DNA from: Akkermansiaceae bacterium | Lineage (GTDB): Bacteria > Verrucomicrobiota > Verrucomicrobiia > Verrucomicrobiales > Akkermansiaceae | Direction: 5' to 3' | Length of the DNA stretch: 18,076 nucleotides | Assembly: GCA_023301335.1 (NCBI GenBank) | Contig: JALZVA010000180.1 | Location: forward strand, 1 to 18,076 | In this document: positions 6,523 through 13,914 of the stretch, piece after piece | Numbering within the stretch: the first letter of the stretch is position 1 | Layout of the letters: every line of letters starts with the position of its first letter | Notes under the pieces: model-generated | What the model was told of the DNA's origin: nothing | The model's database searches: none | Seen by the model: only the letters and a program-made list of their open reading frames with translations | Translations under genes and position numbers: made by a program

Positions 6523-7692
6523 ATGGATTATTCATTAAAGCTATCGAAGCAGGTAGCCTCGCTTCCAAGGTCGGGTATCCGAGATTTTTTTGAGCTCGTT
6601 CAAGGGAGAGATGATGTGATCTCTTTAGGGGTGGGCGAGCCAGATTTTGCCACTCCTTGGCACATCCGTGAGGCCGCTATATTCTCTCTGGAAAAAGGAC
6701 AGACGAGCTATACAAGTAATCTTGGTTTGATTCAACTAAGGCAGTCGATTTCTCGCTATGTGGAAGGATTTTTTGACGTAAAATACGAGGCTGAAAATGA
6801 GGTGCTAGTCACCGTTGGCGTCTCTGAGGCGATCGATCTGGCCTTGAGAGCGTTACTCAACCCTGGTGATGAGGTGATTTACCACGAGCCATGCTACGTG
6901 TCTTATTCTCCTAGTATTGTCATGGCACACGGGAAAGCTGTGTCAGTACAGACTCATAAGGAAGATAGCTTTGCACTGAAAGCTGAAAAATTAGCAGAGG
7001 TGATAACGGAGCATTCAAAGGTGCTCATGCTAAACTTCCCGACCAACCCAACAGGGGCAACCGCACCACGGGAGGATCTGGAGGAGATTGCAAAACTATG
7101 CATCGAGCATGACTTGATCGTTCTTTCAGATGAAATTTATAGCGAATTGAGGTACGATGATCCAGAGCATGTGTCGATAGCTTCACTTCCTGGAATGAAG
7201 GAAAGAACGATCCTCTTACATGGGTTTTCAAAGGCGTTCGCGATGACTGGTTTCCGCTTAGGCTATGCCTGTGCTCCTACTCCTCTGATTGAGGCCATGA
7301 TGAAAATTCACCAGTACTCTATGCTATGTGCTCCGATGACCAGCCAAGTCGCAGCGATCGAAGCATTGGAAAATGGAGCGGCTGCGGTGGCTAAGATGAA
7401 GGCTAGTTATGCACAGCGAAGAGATTTGATGGTGCGCCGCTTTAATGAGATGGGCATGGACTGTCATTCTCCTGGAGGTGCATTTTACGTGTTCCCTGAT
7501 ATTCGTAAATTTGGCTTAACGAGTATGGAATTTGCCACTCAGTTATTAGAAGCAACGGATGTGGCGGCAGTTCCTGGGAGTGCATTTGGTCAAAGTGGAG
7601 AAGGCTTTCTGAGATGTTGCTATGCGACAAGTATAGAGGAGATTCGAACCGCTCTTGATAGAATTGAAACATTTCTAAAATCACTAAGCTAA
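6523..7692 (+). CDS. PLP-dependent class I/II aminotransferase
   Basis: A 389-residue fold-type I aminotransferase of the AspC/PatA-like group. Markers are the N-terminal SLGVGEPDFATPWHIREAA segment, NFPTNPTGA (Asn contacting the cofactor ring O3'), SDEIYSELRYD (Asp to the pyridine nitrogen, Tyr to O3'), the Schiff-base lysine Lys237 in GFSKAFAMTGFRLGY, and the C-terminal Arg in FLRCCYA that would bind the substrate carboxylate. Full length for the family. It would move an amino group between an amino acid and a 2-oxo acid in the cytoplasm. The exact substrate is not evident, though pairing with an Lrp regulator argues for an aliphatic, aromatic or diaminopimelate-related amino acid. The start lies 4 nt after the regulator stop, and the stop TAA is followed at once by the next ATG. 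Confidence 0.93.
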   Translation: MDYSLKLSKQVASLPRSGIRDFFELVQGRDDVISLGVGEPDFATPWHIREAAIFSLEKGQTSYTSNLGLIQLRQSISRYVEGFFDVKYEAENEVLVTVGVSEAIDLALRALLNPGDEVIYHEPCYVSYSPSIVMAHGKAVSVQTHKEDSFALKAEKLAEVITEHSKVLMLNFPTNPTGATAPREDLEEIAKLCIEHDLIVLSDEIYSELRYDDPEHVSIASLPGMKERTILLHGFSKAFAMTGFRLGYACAPTPLIEAMMKIHQYSMLCAPMTSQVAAIEALENGAAAVAKMKASYAQRRDLMVRRFNEMGMDCHSPGGAFYVFPDIRKFGLTSMEFATQLLEATDVAAVPGSAFGQSGEGFLRCCYATSIEEIRTALDRIETFLKSLS

Positions 7693-8454
7693 ATGATTAC
7701 CAATGAGCAGAGAAACTGGGCACACATCGCTCCGTTTTTTACCTTCATGGGGATTGCATTAATCATGCAGTTTTTGGAACCATTTGGGATTCGCTTAGAT
7801 AATGAGAGTCAGTCATGGTTTAGAAGAAGGCCAGAATACCTAATGATGGGGCTTCAGGTATTGTTTTGCCTGCCGATGATTATCTACTGGAGGAAGTGCT
7901 ATGAATGGAACTGGAAAAGGGGCTGGGCATTAGGTACTGTAGCTGGTGTAGTAGGGATTATCATCTGGATTCTTCCTACGCATTTATACACAGTATTGGC
8001 GCTACAAAAAGAAGGGTTGGATGATCCCAGTTGGTATAAATACGTGGGCCTAGCTGAACGCTCTGAGGGGTTTGACGCCGCTATTTTTAAGGACTCTCCT
8101 GTGGCGTATGGGCTGACTATTTTTTGTAGGTTTGTTAGGGCTGTAATAGTGGTCGCCTTAGTAGAAGAAATTTTTTGGCGAGGTTTCCTTGTTCGTTTTA
8201 TTGTCAAACCGGACGGCAATTACTGGAAACTTCCATTTGGCCAAGTGCATTGGCGTAGCTATGTGGTTGTTACTCTGGCCTTTATGTCTGTGCACGGGCC
8301 TGTAGATTGGTTGGGAGCATTCTTTTTTGGATCGATCATGTATTTTGTAGCAGTGAAGACTCGTAGTTTATTTGCCTGTATTCTCATGCATGGGGTTGCA
8401 AATTTACTTATGGGCTGTTATGCATTTAGCTACGCAAAATTTGGACTTTGGTAA
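7693..8454 (+). CDS. CPBP family intramembrane metalloprotease (CAAX prenyl protease-related, TIGR03008-like)
   Basis: A 253-residue polytopic membrane protein of the CPBP/ABI family with the three catalytic motifs in order: EEIFWR (Glu158-Glu159...Arg163), SVHGPVDW (His201), and LMHGVANL (His233, Asn237). These form the glutamate/histidine metal-type site of Rce1-like intramembrane proteases. About six to eight hydrophobic segments are visible, including residues 10-26, 50-62, 75-95, 138-155, 190-200 and 205-247. The overall form resembles the CAAX-protease-related proteins that accompany exosortase systems (TIGR03008) in bacteria making PEP-CTERM proteins, but no exosortase lies in this window. 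The ATG directly follows the aminotransferase stop (TAAATG), and the same arrangement is repeated at its own end, so translation is probably coupled. The target is unknown. Confidence 0.87.
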   Translation: MITNEQRNWAHIAPFFTFMGIALIMQFLEPFGIRLDNESQSWFRRRPEYLMMGLQVLFCLPMIIYWRKCYEWNWKRGWALGTVAGVVGIIIWILPTHLYTVLALQKEGLDDPSWYKYVGLAERSEGFDAAIFKDSPVAYGLTIFCRFVRAVIVVALVEEIFWRGFLVRFIVKPDGNYWKLPFGQVHWRSYVVVTLAFMSVHGPVDWLGAFFFGSIMYFVAVKTRSLFACILMHGVANLLMGCYAFSYAKFGLW

Positions 8455-10104
8455 ATGAACATAGGAATAGCACAAATAAACCCCACGGTTGGTGATTTCA
8501 AAGGAAACGCTAAACGTATCTTGACCGCTTACCGTGCCTGTGTGGATAAAGGGGCTGACCTTGTAGTCACTCCTGAGTTGTCACTAGTTGGGTACCCTGC
8601 GGGTGACCTTGTTCTAAAGAAAAAATTTATTGAGCGCTGCCTGAGAGCTCTTGATTATATTATAGGAGAGGTAGGAGAGGTAGGTTTATTAGTGGGCTAC
8701 GTGGATAATCACGTTTATGAAAAATCTGAGAAAGTTGGCCGACCTTATAGAAATGCGGCGTCTCTCATAGAACATGGGGCAATCATAGGAACAGTATATA
8801 AGACTCTGTTGCCCACCTATGATGTTTATGATGAACATAACTATTTTGAGCCGAGTGAGTCTTGTGAACCGTTGAGGTATCGTGGACACAAATTAGGGGT
8901 TACCATTTGTGAAGATGTATGGTGTGATGAGCTTATTGCACGTCCCCTTTACGACAGGGACCCTGTGCAGGAGCTTAAGGATAAAAGGGCGCAAGTTATT
9001 ATCAATATGAGTGCTTCACCGTTCCAAATTGGAAAGCCTCAGTTTAAAGCAAATTTGTTAGAAGTGGTTTCATGTGGGACCGGTTTACCGATTGTCTACT
9101 GTAATGCAGTTGGTGGTAACGATCAGTTTGTCTTTGATGGACATTCAATGATGCTTGATAATATGGGAAATGCTTTGTGTGATTTTCCAGGGTTTAAAGA
9201 AGCCATTAAAGTCTGTGATGTGACCTTAGATGGGACAGAGGCTCCTTTTATTAGAGGAAAGAGTATTGAGCATGTTTACGAAGCACTAGTCTTAGGGATT
9301 CAGGATTACGCAAATAAGCTAGGTTTTGAAAAAGCTGCGATAGCCTTAAGCGGGGGTATAGGTTCTTCGCTAACAACTGTGTTGGCGGTGAGAGCCCTTG
9401 GAGCAGAGAATGTCGTTACTTACACGATGCCGAGTAAAAATGATGTACCAGAAGCTTCTGAAGATTCACTTAAGCTGGCAGAAAATTTAGGAGTTAAATG
9501 TGAATTGATTCCGGTTGATGGTGTTTATGAAAGTATCCTAGAAGCTCTTGAGCCTGTATTAGAAGGACTAGATCCTGATGAAACGGAAGAAAATATTCAG
9601 TCTCGAATTCGAGGGATGTATCTCATGGCTGCTGCAAACAAGCATGGCTATTTACCACTAGGAACAGTGAATAAGACGGATATGTTTATAGGTAATTACA
9701 CAGTTTACGGGGATAGTTGTTTAGGCCTTTCTGTCCTAGGCGATGTGCCTAAAAAATTAGCATGCCAACTTTGTGATTGGCTAAATACTGAAGAAGAAGT
9801 GATTCCTAAGCAAATTATTGAAAAAAACATCAGCCCTGAATTAATCAGCGGTGATACAGATACAGAGCTATTACCAGAATGGAAAGATATTGATACGATC
9901 ATGGAATATTACGTGACGTATGGTCTTTCGACACAAGAAATTATCGAAGATTTTGGGTTATCAGAACGGGATGTTAGGTTTGTTCAAAGACGGATCGACT
10001 TGAACGAGTGGAAACGTCAGCAGTCCCCGCCAGTCCTTCGTGTTACTTCACCTGCTTTTGGAAGAGGTAGGAGGATTCCTATTGCTCAAAAATACGTTGA
10101 TTAG
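8455..10104 (+). CDS. nadE: Glutamine-dependent NAD+ synthetase
   Basis: A 549-residue two-domain enzyme for the last step of NAD+ synthesis, amidating nicotinic acid adenine dinucleotide with ammonia from glutamine. The nitrilase-like glutaminase domain (about 1-265) has the full triad: Glu41 (TPELSLVGYP), Lys116 (YKTLLPTY) and Cys152 (VTICEDVW). The synthetase domain (about 275-549) has the ATP pyrophosphatase loop, but it reads SGGIGSS (299-305) where the family has SGGxDS. The later NKSE motif reads NKTD (406-409). QSRIRGMYLMAAANK, the YGD...DVPKKL block and the C-terminal PPVLRVTSPAFGRGRRIPI segment are otherwise typical. Both odd positions are near the metal/ATP site, so activity deserves testing. 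It is translated directly after the CPBP gene (TAAATG), and the helicase gene follows after 3 nt. Confidence 0.93.
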   Translation: MNIGIAQINPTVGDFKGNAKRILTAYRACVDKGADLVVTPELSLVGYPAGDLVLKKKFIERCLRALDYIIGEVGEVGLLVGYVDNHVYEKSEKVGRPYRNAASLIEHGAIIGTVYKTLLPTYDVYDEHNYFEPSESCEPLRYRGHKLGVTICEDVWCDELIARPLYDRDPVQELKDKRAQVIINMSASPFQIGKPQFKANLLEVVSCGTGLPIVYCNAVGGNDQFVFDGHSMMLDNMGNALCDFPGFKEAIKVCDVTLDGTEAPFIRGKSIEHVYEALVLGIQDYANKLGFEKAAIALSGGIGSSLTTVLAVRALGAENVVTYTMPSKNDVPEASEDSLKLAENLGVKCELIPVDGVYESILEALEPVLEGLDPDETEENIQSRIRGMYLMAAANKHGYLPLGTVNKTDMFIGNYTVYGDSCLGLSVLGDVPKKLACQLCDWLNTEEEVIPKQIIEKNISPELISGDTDTELLPEWKDIDTIMEYYVTYGLSTQEIIEDFGLSERDVRFVQRRIDLNEWKRQQSPPVLRVTSPAFGRGRRIPIAQKYVD

Positions 10105-10107
10105 AAA

Positions 10108-12099
10108 ATGGCCTTTGATATCGGTTCACTCAATGCCGGCCAGAGAGAGGCGGTGGAGACTCTTGACGGACCCGTTTTAATTTTAGCAGGAGCGGGGACA
10201 GGTAAGACCCGGACGGTGACATGTAGGATCGCACAAATGGTGCAGTCGGGGATAGATCCTTCCAGTATATTAGCTGTTACCTTTACTAATAAATCTGCTG
10301 TAGAGATGCGGGAGAGAGCCATTGATATGGTGACGCGTGAAGCTGGGGAGCTGATGACAATCTGCACATTTCATTCACTGTGTGTGAGGATTCTAAGAGA
10401 GGGGATAGAAAAACTTGGGTATAAGAAAAATTTCTCAATTTACACAGGATCTGATCAAACTGGACTCATTCGCCAGCTCATAGTGAGAAAAGGTGGAGGA
10501 GTGGAAAAAGTCAAACCCGCTGAAATTCTTAGCCAAATTTCGAAGTGTAAGAATACGGGTGGATCAATTGATGATATACAAGATGATTTAGTAGCAAGTA
10601 TTGCTCAAGCATACAAAGAGGAACTGAGGGCCCAAAACGCAGTTGATTTCGATGACCTTCTTATTCTAGCTGAAAAGCTCCTACGTGAGCATAAAGATGT
10701 GAGAGATCAGCTACGTGTAAAGTATAAGTATGTAACCGTAGACGAGTTTCAAGATACCAACGGCCTGCAAATGCGACTTTTACAAAAGCTGGTAGGGCCT
10801 CCCTATAATGTGTGTGTAGTAGGTGATGATGACCAGAGTATCTACGGTTGGCGTGGTGCAGAGTCTGCTAATATTCTAGAGTTTGAGAAGTTTTTTCCTA
10901 ACCCTAAAATTATTTTGTTAGAAATGAACTACCGATCTTCTGAGGCGGTGATTCATACCGCTAATTCATTGATTAAGAAAAATATAGGGAGACGAGAAAA
11001 GCAACTGAAACACACGATTCAGGGTGGACATGAAATGCGCCTTATTTCCATGCCGGGTAACGAAGAGGAAGCTCAATTCATCTGCGAGGAAATTCACGAA
11101 ATAAATCATAAGGAAAAACGTGAATGGGAAGAATTTGCAATCTTGTTTCGAACAAATATGCAGAGCAAATCTATTGAAGAGGCACTGCGAGCATTGAAAA
11201 TCCCTTACCGAATGGTAGGTGCTCAGAGTTTTTATGATCGTAGAGAAGTACAGGATCTGATGGCCTATTTGATGCTTTTTTGTAATCTAGATTCGGATGT
11301 GTCTTTGCTGCGAGTCCTGAATGCTCCACCTAGAGGAATAGGAGCTAAGACGGCGATGTTATTAACCGATTGGAGCCGGGAAAAAGATTTGAGTGTCTGG
11401 CAGGCAATGGGAGATATTGAAATATTAGATCAGTTAGGAACCAAGACGAAAAAGGCTGTAGATGCGTTCCGAGAGTTGATTACTTTGTATAAGGAAAGGA
11501 TGATCACCACAGGTGAAAACATGGGAGTTGTCTTTTGGGAGTTTCTCAAGGAAATAGAATTTCATGACTGGGTGAATCGTGGTTGTAAGACAGAGAATGA
11601 ACAAACACAAAGGGCGGAGAGTATCCACGACGTGGTTGAAGCTCTCAAAGATGCTTCGGATAGAAAAAAGGATCTACAAAAATTTCTAGATGCGGCAGCT
11701 TTAACAAATGATAAGGATGACGATATTGAAAACCAAAAGGGTGTATGTCTAATCACCTTACACGCTTCAAAAGGTCTAGAGTTTCCCCTCGTTTACCTAG
11801 TCGGATTAGAACAAAATATCTTACCTCACCAAAGGAGTGTTTCAGAAGGAACCGTGGATGAAGAAAGGCGTTTGCTCTATGTGGGCATCACAAGGGCTAA
11901 AGAGCGTATGACTCTTTCTTACTGTGCTTTCAGACAAAAGTATAAGGAGAAGCATTCTTGTGACCCTAGTATGTTTATTAAAGAACTGGACGATAAGTTT
12001 TTGGTAAATATCGATTATGAAGACGTGATGGGAGCAGAGTCCTCAGATGAAGAAGTGGATGATTTTTTCTCCGATATGAGAGATATTCTCGGTGGGTAG
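10108..12099 (+). CDS. UvrD/PcrA/Rep-family ATP-dependent DNA helicase
   Basis: A 663-residue superfamily 1A 3'-5' helicase for DNA repair or replication restart. All motifs are present: Q motif with Gln12 (LNAGQREAV), Walker A AGAGTGKT (27-34), motif Ia TFTNKSAVEMRER, motif II DEFQDT (212-217), motif III DDDQSIYGWRG (about 240-250), motif IV MNYRSS, motif V LHASKGLEFPLVYLVGLE, and motif VI LLYVGITRAKERM with the arginine finger Arg596. It is somewhat shorter than typical PcrA/UvrD (about 720 residues). The shortfall is in the C-terminal tail; it ends in an acidic stretch (SSDEEVDDFFSDM) rather than the usual RNA-polymerase-binding tail. It is the last gene of the compact five-gene unit. Whether it is the UvrD, PcrA or Rep ortholog cannot be told from one protein. 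Confidence 0.95.
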   Translation: MAFDIGSLNAGQREAVETLDGPVLILAGAGTGKTRTVTCRIAQMVQSGIDPSSILAVTFTNKSAVEMRERAIDMVTREAGELMTICTFHSLCVRILREGIEKLGYKKNFSIYTGSDQTGLIRQLIVRKGGGVEKVKPAEILSQISKCKNTGGSIDDIQDDLVASIAQAYKEELRAQNAVDFDDLLILAEKLLREHKDVRDQLRVKYKYVTVDEFQDTNGLQMRLLQKLVGPPYNVCVVGDDDQSIYGWRGAESANILEFEKFFPNPKIILLEMNYRSSEAVIHTANSLIKKNIGRREKQLKHTIQGGHEMRLISMPGNEEEAQFICEEIHEINHKEKREWEEFAILFRTNMQSKSIEEALRALKIPYRMVGAQSFYDRREVQDLMAYLMLFCNLDSDVSLLRVLNAPPRGIGAKTAMLLTDWSREKDLSVWQAMGDIEILDQLGTKTKKAVDAFRELITLYKERMITTGENMGVVFWEFLKEIEFHDWVNRGCKTENEQTQRAESIHDVVEALKDASDRKKDLQKFLDAAALTNDKDDDIENQKGVCLITLHASKGLEFPLVYLVGLEQNILPHQRSVSEGTVDEERRLLYVGITRAKERMTLSYCAFRQKYKEKHSCDPSMFIKELDDKFLVNIDYEDVMGAESSDEEVDDFFSDMRDILGG

Positions 12100-12115
12100 T
12101 GAGGGTAGTGAGGGT
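12094..12115. repeat. Short 9-nt tandem repeat at the helicase gene end
   Basis: GGGTAGTGA occurs twice in a row (12094-12102 and 12103-12111), followed by a further GGGT. It spans the helicase stop codon. Probably a minor slippage product. Confidence 0.5.
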
Positions 12116-12116
12116 G

Positions 12117-12144
12117 TTGAATATACCACTCAAAAAATTATAGG
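12117..12144 (+). promoter_or_regulatory. Possible promoter for the exported-protein gene
   Basis: TTGAAT (12117-12122) and TATAGG (12139-12144) lie 16 nt apart in the 108-nt gap before the ATG at 12208. Each box matches the sigma-70 consensus at four of six positions. Weak evidence, judged by eye. No terminator is visible in the gap, so read-through from the helicase is also possible. Confidence 0.25.
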
Positions 12145-12207
12145 CTTGATTTTACAGGGTTAGAGAAATTGAATCGACAAAACTCAGGAATTAGGAACTA
12201 TTAGGGA

Positions 12208-13212
12208 ATGAAATTGTTACTTATATCACTAATAGGTTTGGTTACCTTGCCGCTTCAGGCTGAGCCTCTTAAACCTGAGGAAAAAAATCATGTTGTAGAC
12301 ACCTTGAAAGAGCTACTATCTGAAGCAAGGAGAGAGCAGGTTAAGCACTCTTTAGAAGTCTACGAAAAGCTTGAGATAGCTACACAAAAAGATGTAACAG
12401 CAATGGCTTTATTTTATGAGGCCGTCAAACAAGTCAATTTTATAGATAAAGACAAAAAATCAACTGACTTTTTGTCATGGAAAAATAAAAAAAGATCAGA
12501 ATTTTCTAGGTTACGGTACCGTGGCTGGATGAACTTCAAGTTACGTTGGTTGATGCTCAGTATTAAGGCTTTTAATTCTGAAGGAGATATAGATATTAAG
12601 TATGATTTTCAGGAAGAGTTACTTACTTACCTGGATGATTTTTATACAAAATTAGAAGATATCTTACCAGAAAAGGAAGGAACAGAGAAGGAAAAAACGG
12701 AGGGTTTGGATGAAGAAAGTGAAGAGAAGCCTAAAAAGAAAACGTATGTTGATGTTGATTTGCTACAGAGTGAAGTCAGTAAATTTCTAGGCTTAAGTGA
12801 GTTGAAGATTAAGGGATGGCCAAAAAACCCATTGGAGTTAAATGCTCTGTATGATGAGTTCATTTTACCTTACTATCGCGAAGAGGGAGATGTTGAAGGG
12901 CTCAGAAATCTTTGGGAAAAGAGGCTTGCATATGAAGAGATGGCAATCATCGCCAAGGATAGTGAGAATAAGAAAGGCTTACGTAGCAGTGGCCGTGAAA
13001 GAGAAACTAAAGCAATGGTGAAGTTCTTAGAAGAAAAGCGCCCTGAATTGGTTTGGGAGATGCATATGGACTGTTTTAACAGTGGAGACAATAGGCATAG
13101 TGCAGCTCAGATGTTGGAGCATATAACAGAGCACTCAGAGCATGCTAAAGTAAAAGAGTGGGCGAAAGAATTGCTCTTAGGGGTGGCTCCTGAAGAAGCC
13201 GAAGAAGAGTAG
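12208..13212 (+). CDS. Hypothetical exported protein, highly charged
   Basis: A 334-residue protein I do not recognise. Residues 1-18 look like a Sec signal peptide: one Lys, a Leu/Ile-rich core, and a likely signal peptidase I site after LQA (Ala18). The mature part is strongly charged and probably helical, rich in Glu and Lys. A low-complexity K/E linker at about 150-175 (EKEGTEKEKTEGLDEESEEK) separates an N-terminal half from a C-terminal half that ends in EEAEEE. Only one cysteine is visible, near residue 289, and no catalytic motif is evident. There is no lipobox, so it should be periplasmic or secreted. It is separated from the helicase by 108 nt and followed by an intergenic region with two inverted repeats, so it may be transcribed alone. 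A chance frame is unlikely given its length and signal peptide. Confidence 0.75.
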   Translation: MKLLLISLIGLVTLPLQAEPLKPEEKNHVVDTLKELLSEARREQVKHSLEVYEKLEIATQKDVTAMALFYEAVKQVNFIDKDKKSTDFLSWKNKKRSEFSRLRYRGWMNFKLRWLMLSIKAFNSEGDIDIKYDFQEELLTYLDDFYTKLEDILPEKEGTEKEKTEGLDEESEEKPKKKTYVDVDLLQSEVSKFLGLSELKIKGWPKNPLELNALYDEFILPYYREEGDVEGLRNLWEKRLAYEEMAIIAKDSENKKGLRSSGRERETKAMVKFLEEKRPELVWEMHMDCFNSGDNRHSAAQMLEHITEHSEHAKVKEWAKELLLGVAPEEAEEE

Positions 13213-13233
13213 GAAGAAAACGAGATAAAGGCG

Positions 13234-13292
13234 CGCTGTGTTTGAGGTGGAAATCCTGTAGAAAGAGCGTGGAGCCCTCCTCAAACACTGCG
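13234..13292. repeat. Long inverted repeat, possible terminator-like hairpin
   Basis: CGCTGTGTTTGAGG (13234-13247) and CCTCAAACACTGCG (13279-13292) are complementary over 14 positions with one mismatch, around a 31-nt loop. The T-run (13305-13309) starts about 12 nt after the stem, too far for a textbook intrinsic terminator. It may still end the upstream transcript or act as an RNA structure or protein-binding site. Confidence 0.55.
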
Positions 13293-13318
13293 TGGAAATA
13301 CGATGTTTTTCTACGTAG

Positions 13319-13344
13319 TTGAGTAAAAAAACTAGATTACTCAG
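13319..13344. repeat. Second inverted repeat upstream of the YlbF-family gene
   Basis: TGAGTAA (13320-13326) and TTACTCA (13337-13343) are perfectly complementary over 7 bp around a 10-nt A-rich loop, with a flanking T-G wobble. It lies 37 nt before the ATG at 13380. This is where an operator or a leader hairpin would sit, but no regulator family can be assigned. Confidence 0.4.
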
Positions 13345-13379
13345 TTGCTAATAAGAGAATTCAGCTGTATTGAGCTTGC

Positions 13380-13817
13380 ATGTCCATGATTTCAGACAAT
13401 TCACCAGTAATGGAGAAAACTAAGGAGCTTTGTCAGCTCATCGTTGAGGATGCTGAGTACAAAACACTCATCGGAACAGTTGAAGCATTTTTAAATAATG
13501 ATGAAGCTCGCTTGCTTTATCAGACTGTGCACGAGAGAAGTGAGGAGTTGAGACAAAAGCAGCATTCAGGAGTAGAACTTGGGGAAACTGAGATCGCGGC
13601 ATTCAAAGATGTGAGGACTGAAATGGAAAAAAATACATTAGTTATGGATTTCATGGGAGCACAAGACGAACTTCAATTGATGCAATCTGCAATTAGTCGC
13701 TATGTGGGAATGTCACTAGAATTGGGTAGAGTTCCTACTGATGAAGATATAGCTGCCTCTGAAAGCGGTTGCTGTGGTGGCGGTTGTGGAGACGAGAGCG
13801 GTGGCGGTGGCGGCTGA
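13380..13817 (+). CDS. YlbF/YmcA family protein with Cys/Gly-rich tail
   Basis: A 145-residue, mostly helical protein of the YlbF/YmcA (Com_YlbF) family. The body (about 8-115) shows the family pattern: a first helix with VMEKTKELCQLI, a YKTLIGTVEAFLNNDEARLLYQTV segment, then long amphipathic helices ending in DELQLMQSAISRYVG. In Bacillus subtilis, YlbF, YmcA and YaaT form a complex that binds iron-sulfur clusters and affects RNase Y processing, competence, sporulation and biofilms. The present tail, SGCCGGGCG (Cys131, Cys132, Cys136) then poly-Gly, suggests metal or cluster binding, but that is an inference. A second in-frame ATG lies at 13386; neither has a clear ribosome binding site. The gene stands alone between a hairpin-rich leader and a strong terminator. 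Confidence 0.85.
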   Translation: MSMISDNSPVMEKTKELCQLIVEDAEYKTLIGTVEAFLNNDEARLLYQTVHERSEELRQKQHSGVELGETEIAAFKDVRTEMEKNTLVMDFMGAQDELQLMQSAISRYVGMSLELGRVPTDEDIAASESGCCGGGCGDESGGGGG

Positions 13818-13833
13818 GGTAGCTAATTAGAGT

Positions 13834-13850
13834 TCTCTGAGTTTCAGAGA
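13834..13850 (+). other. Small hairpin after the YlbF-family gene
   Basis: TCTCTGA (13834-13840) pairs perfectly with TCAGAGA (13844-13850) around GTT. An A/T-rich tract (TATTATTTTA) follows rather than a clean T-run. It sits 17 nt after the stop codon, upstream of the main terminator, and may protect the mRNA 3' end or add to termination. Confidence 0.5.
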
Positions 13851-13862
13851 TATTATTTTAAC

Positions 13863-13895
13863 GAGAGAAGGGGAGTTTACCTCTTCTCTTTTTTT
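13863..13895 (+). terminator. Rho-independent terminator of the YlbF-family gene
   Basis: AGAGAAGGGG (13864-13873) pairs with CCTCTTCTCT (13880-13889), a 10-bp stem with one G-U pair around a six-base loop, followed directly by six T residues (13890-13895). It is a textbook intrinsic terminator on the + strand and ends only 19 nt before the next start codon. Confidence 0.9.
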
Positions 13896-13914
13896 ATTTG
13901 TAAGTAAAGCCGCA

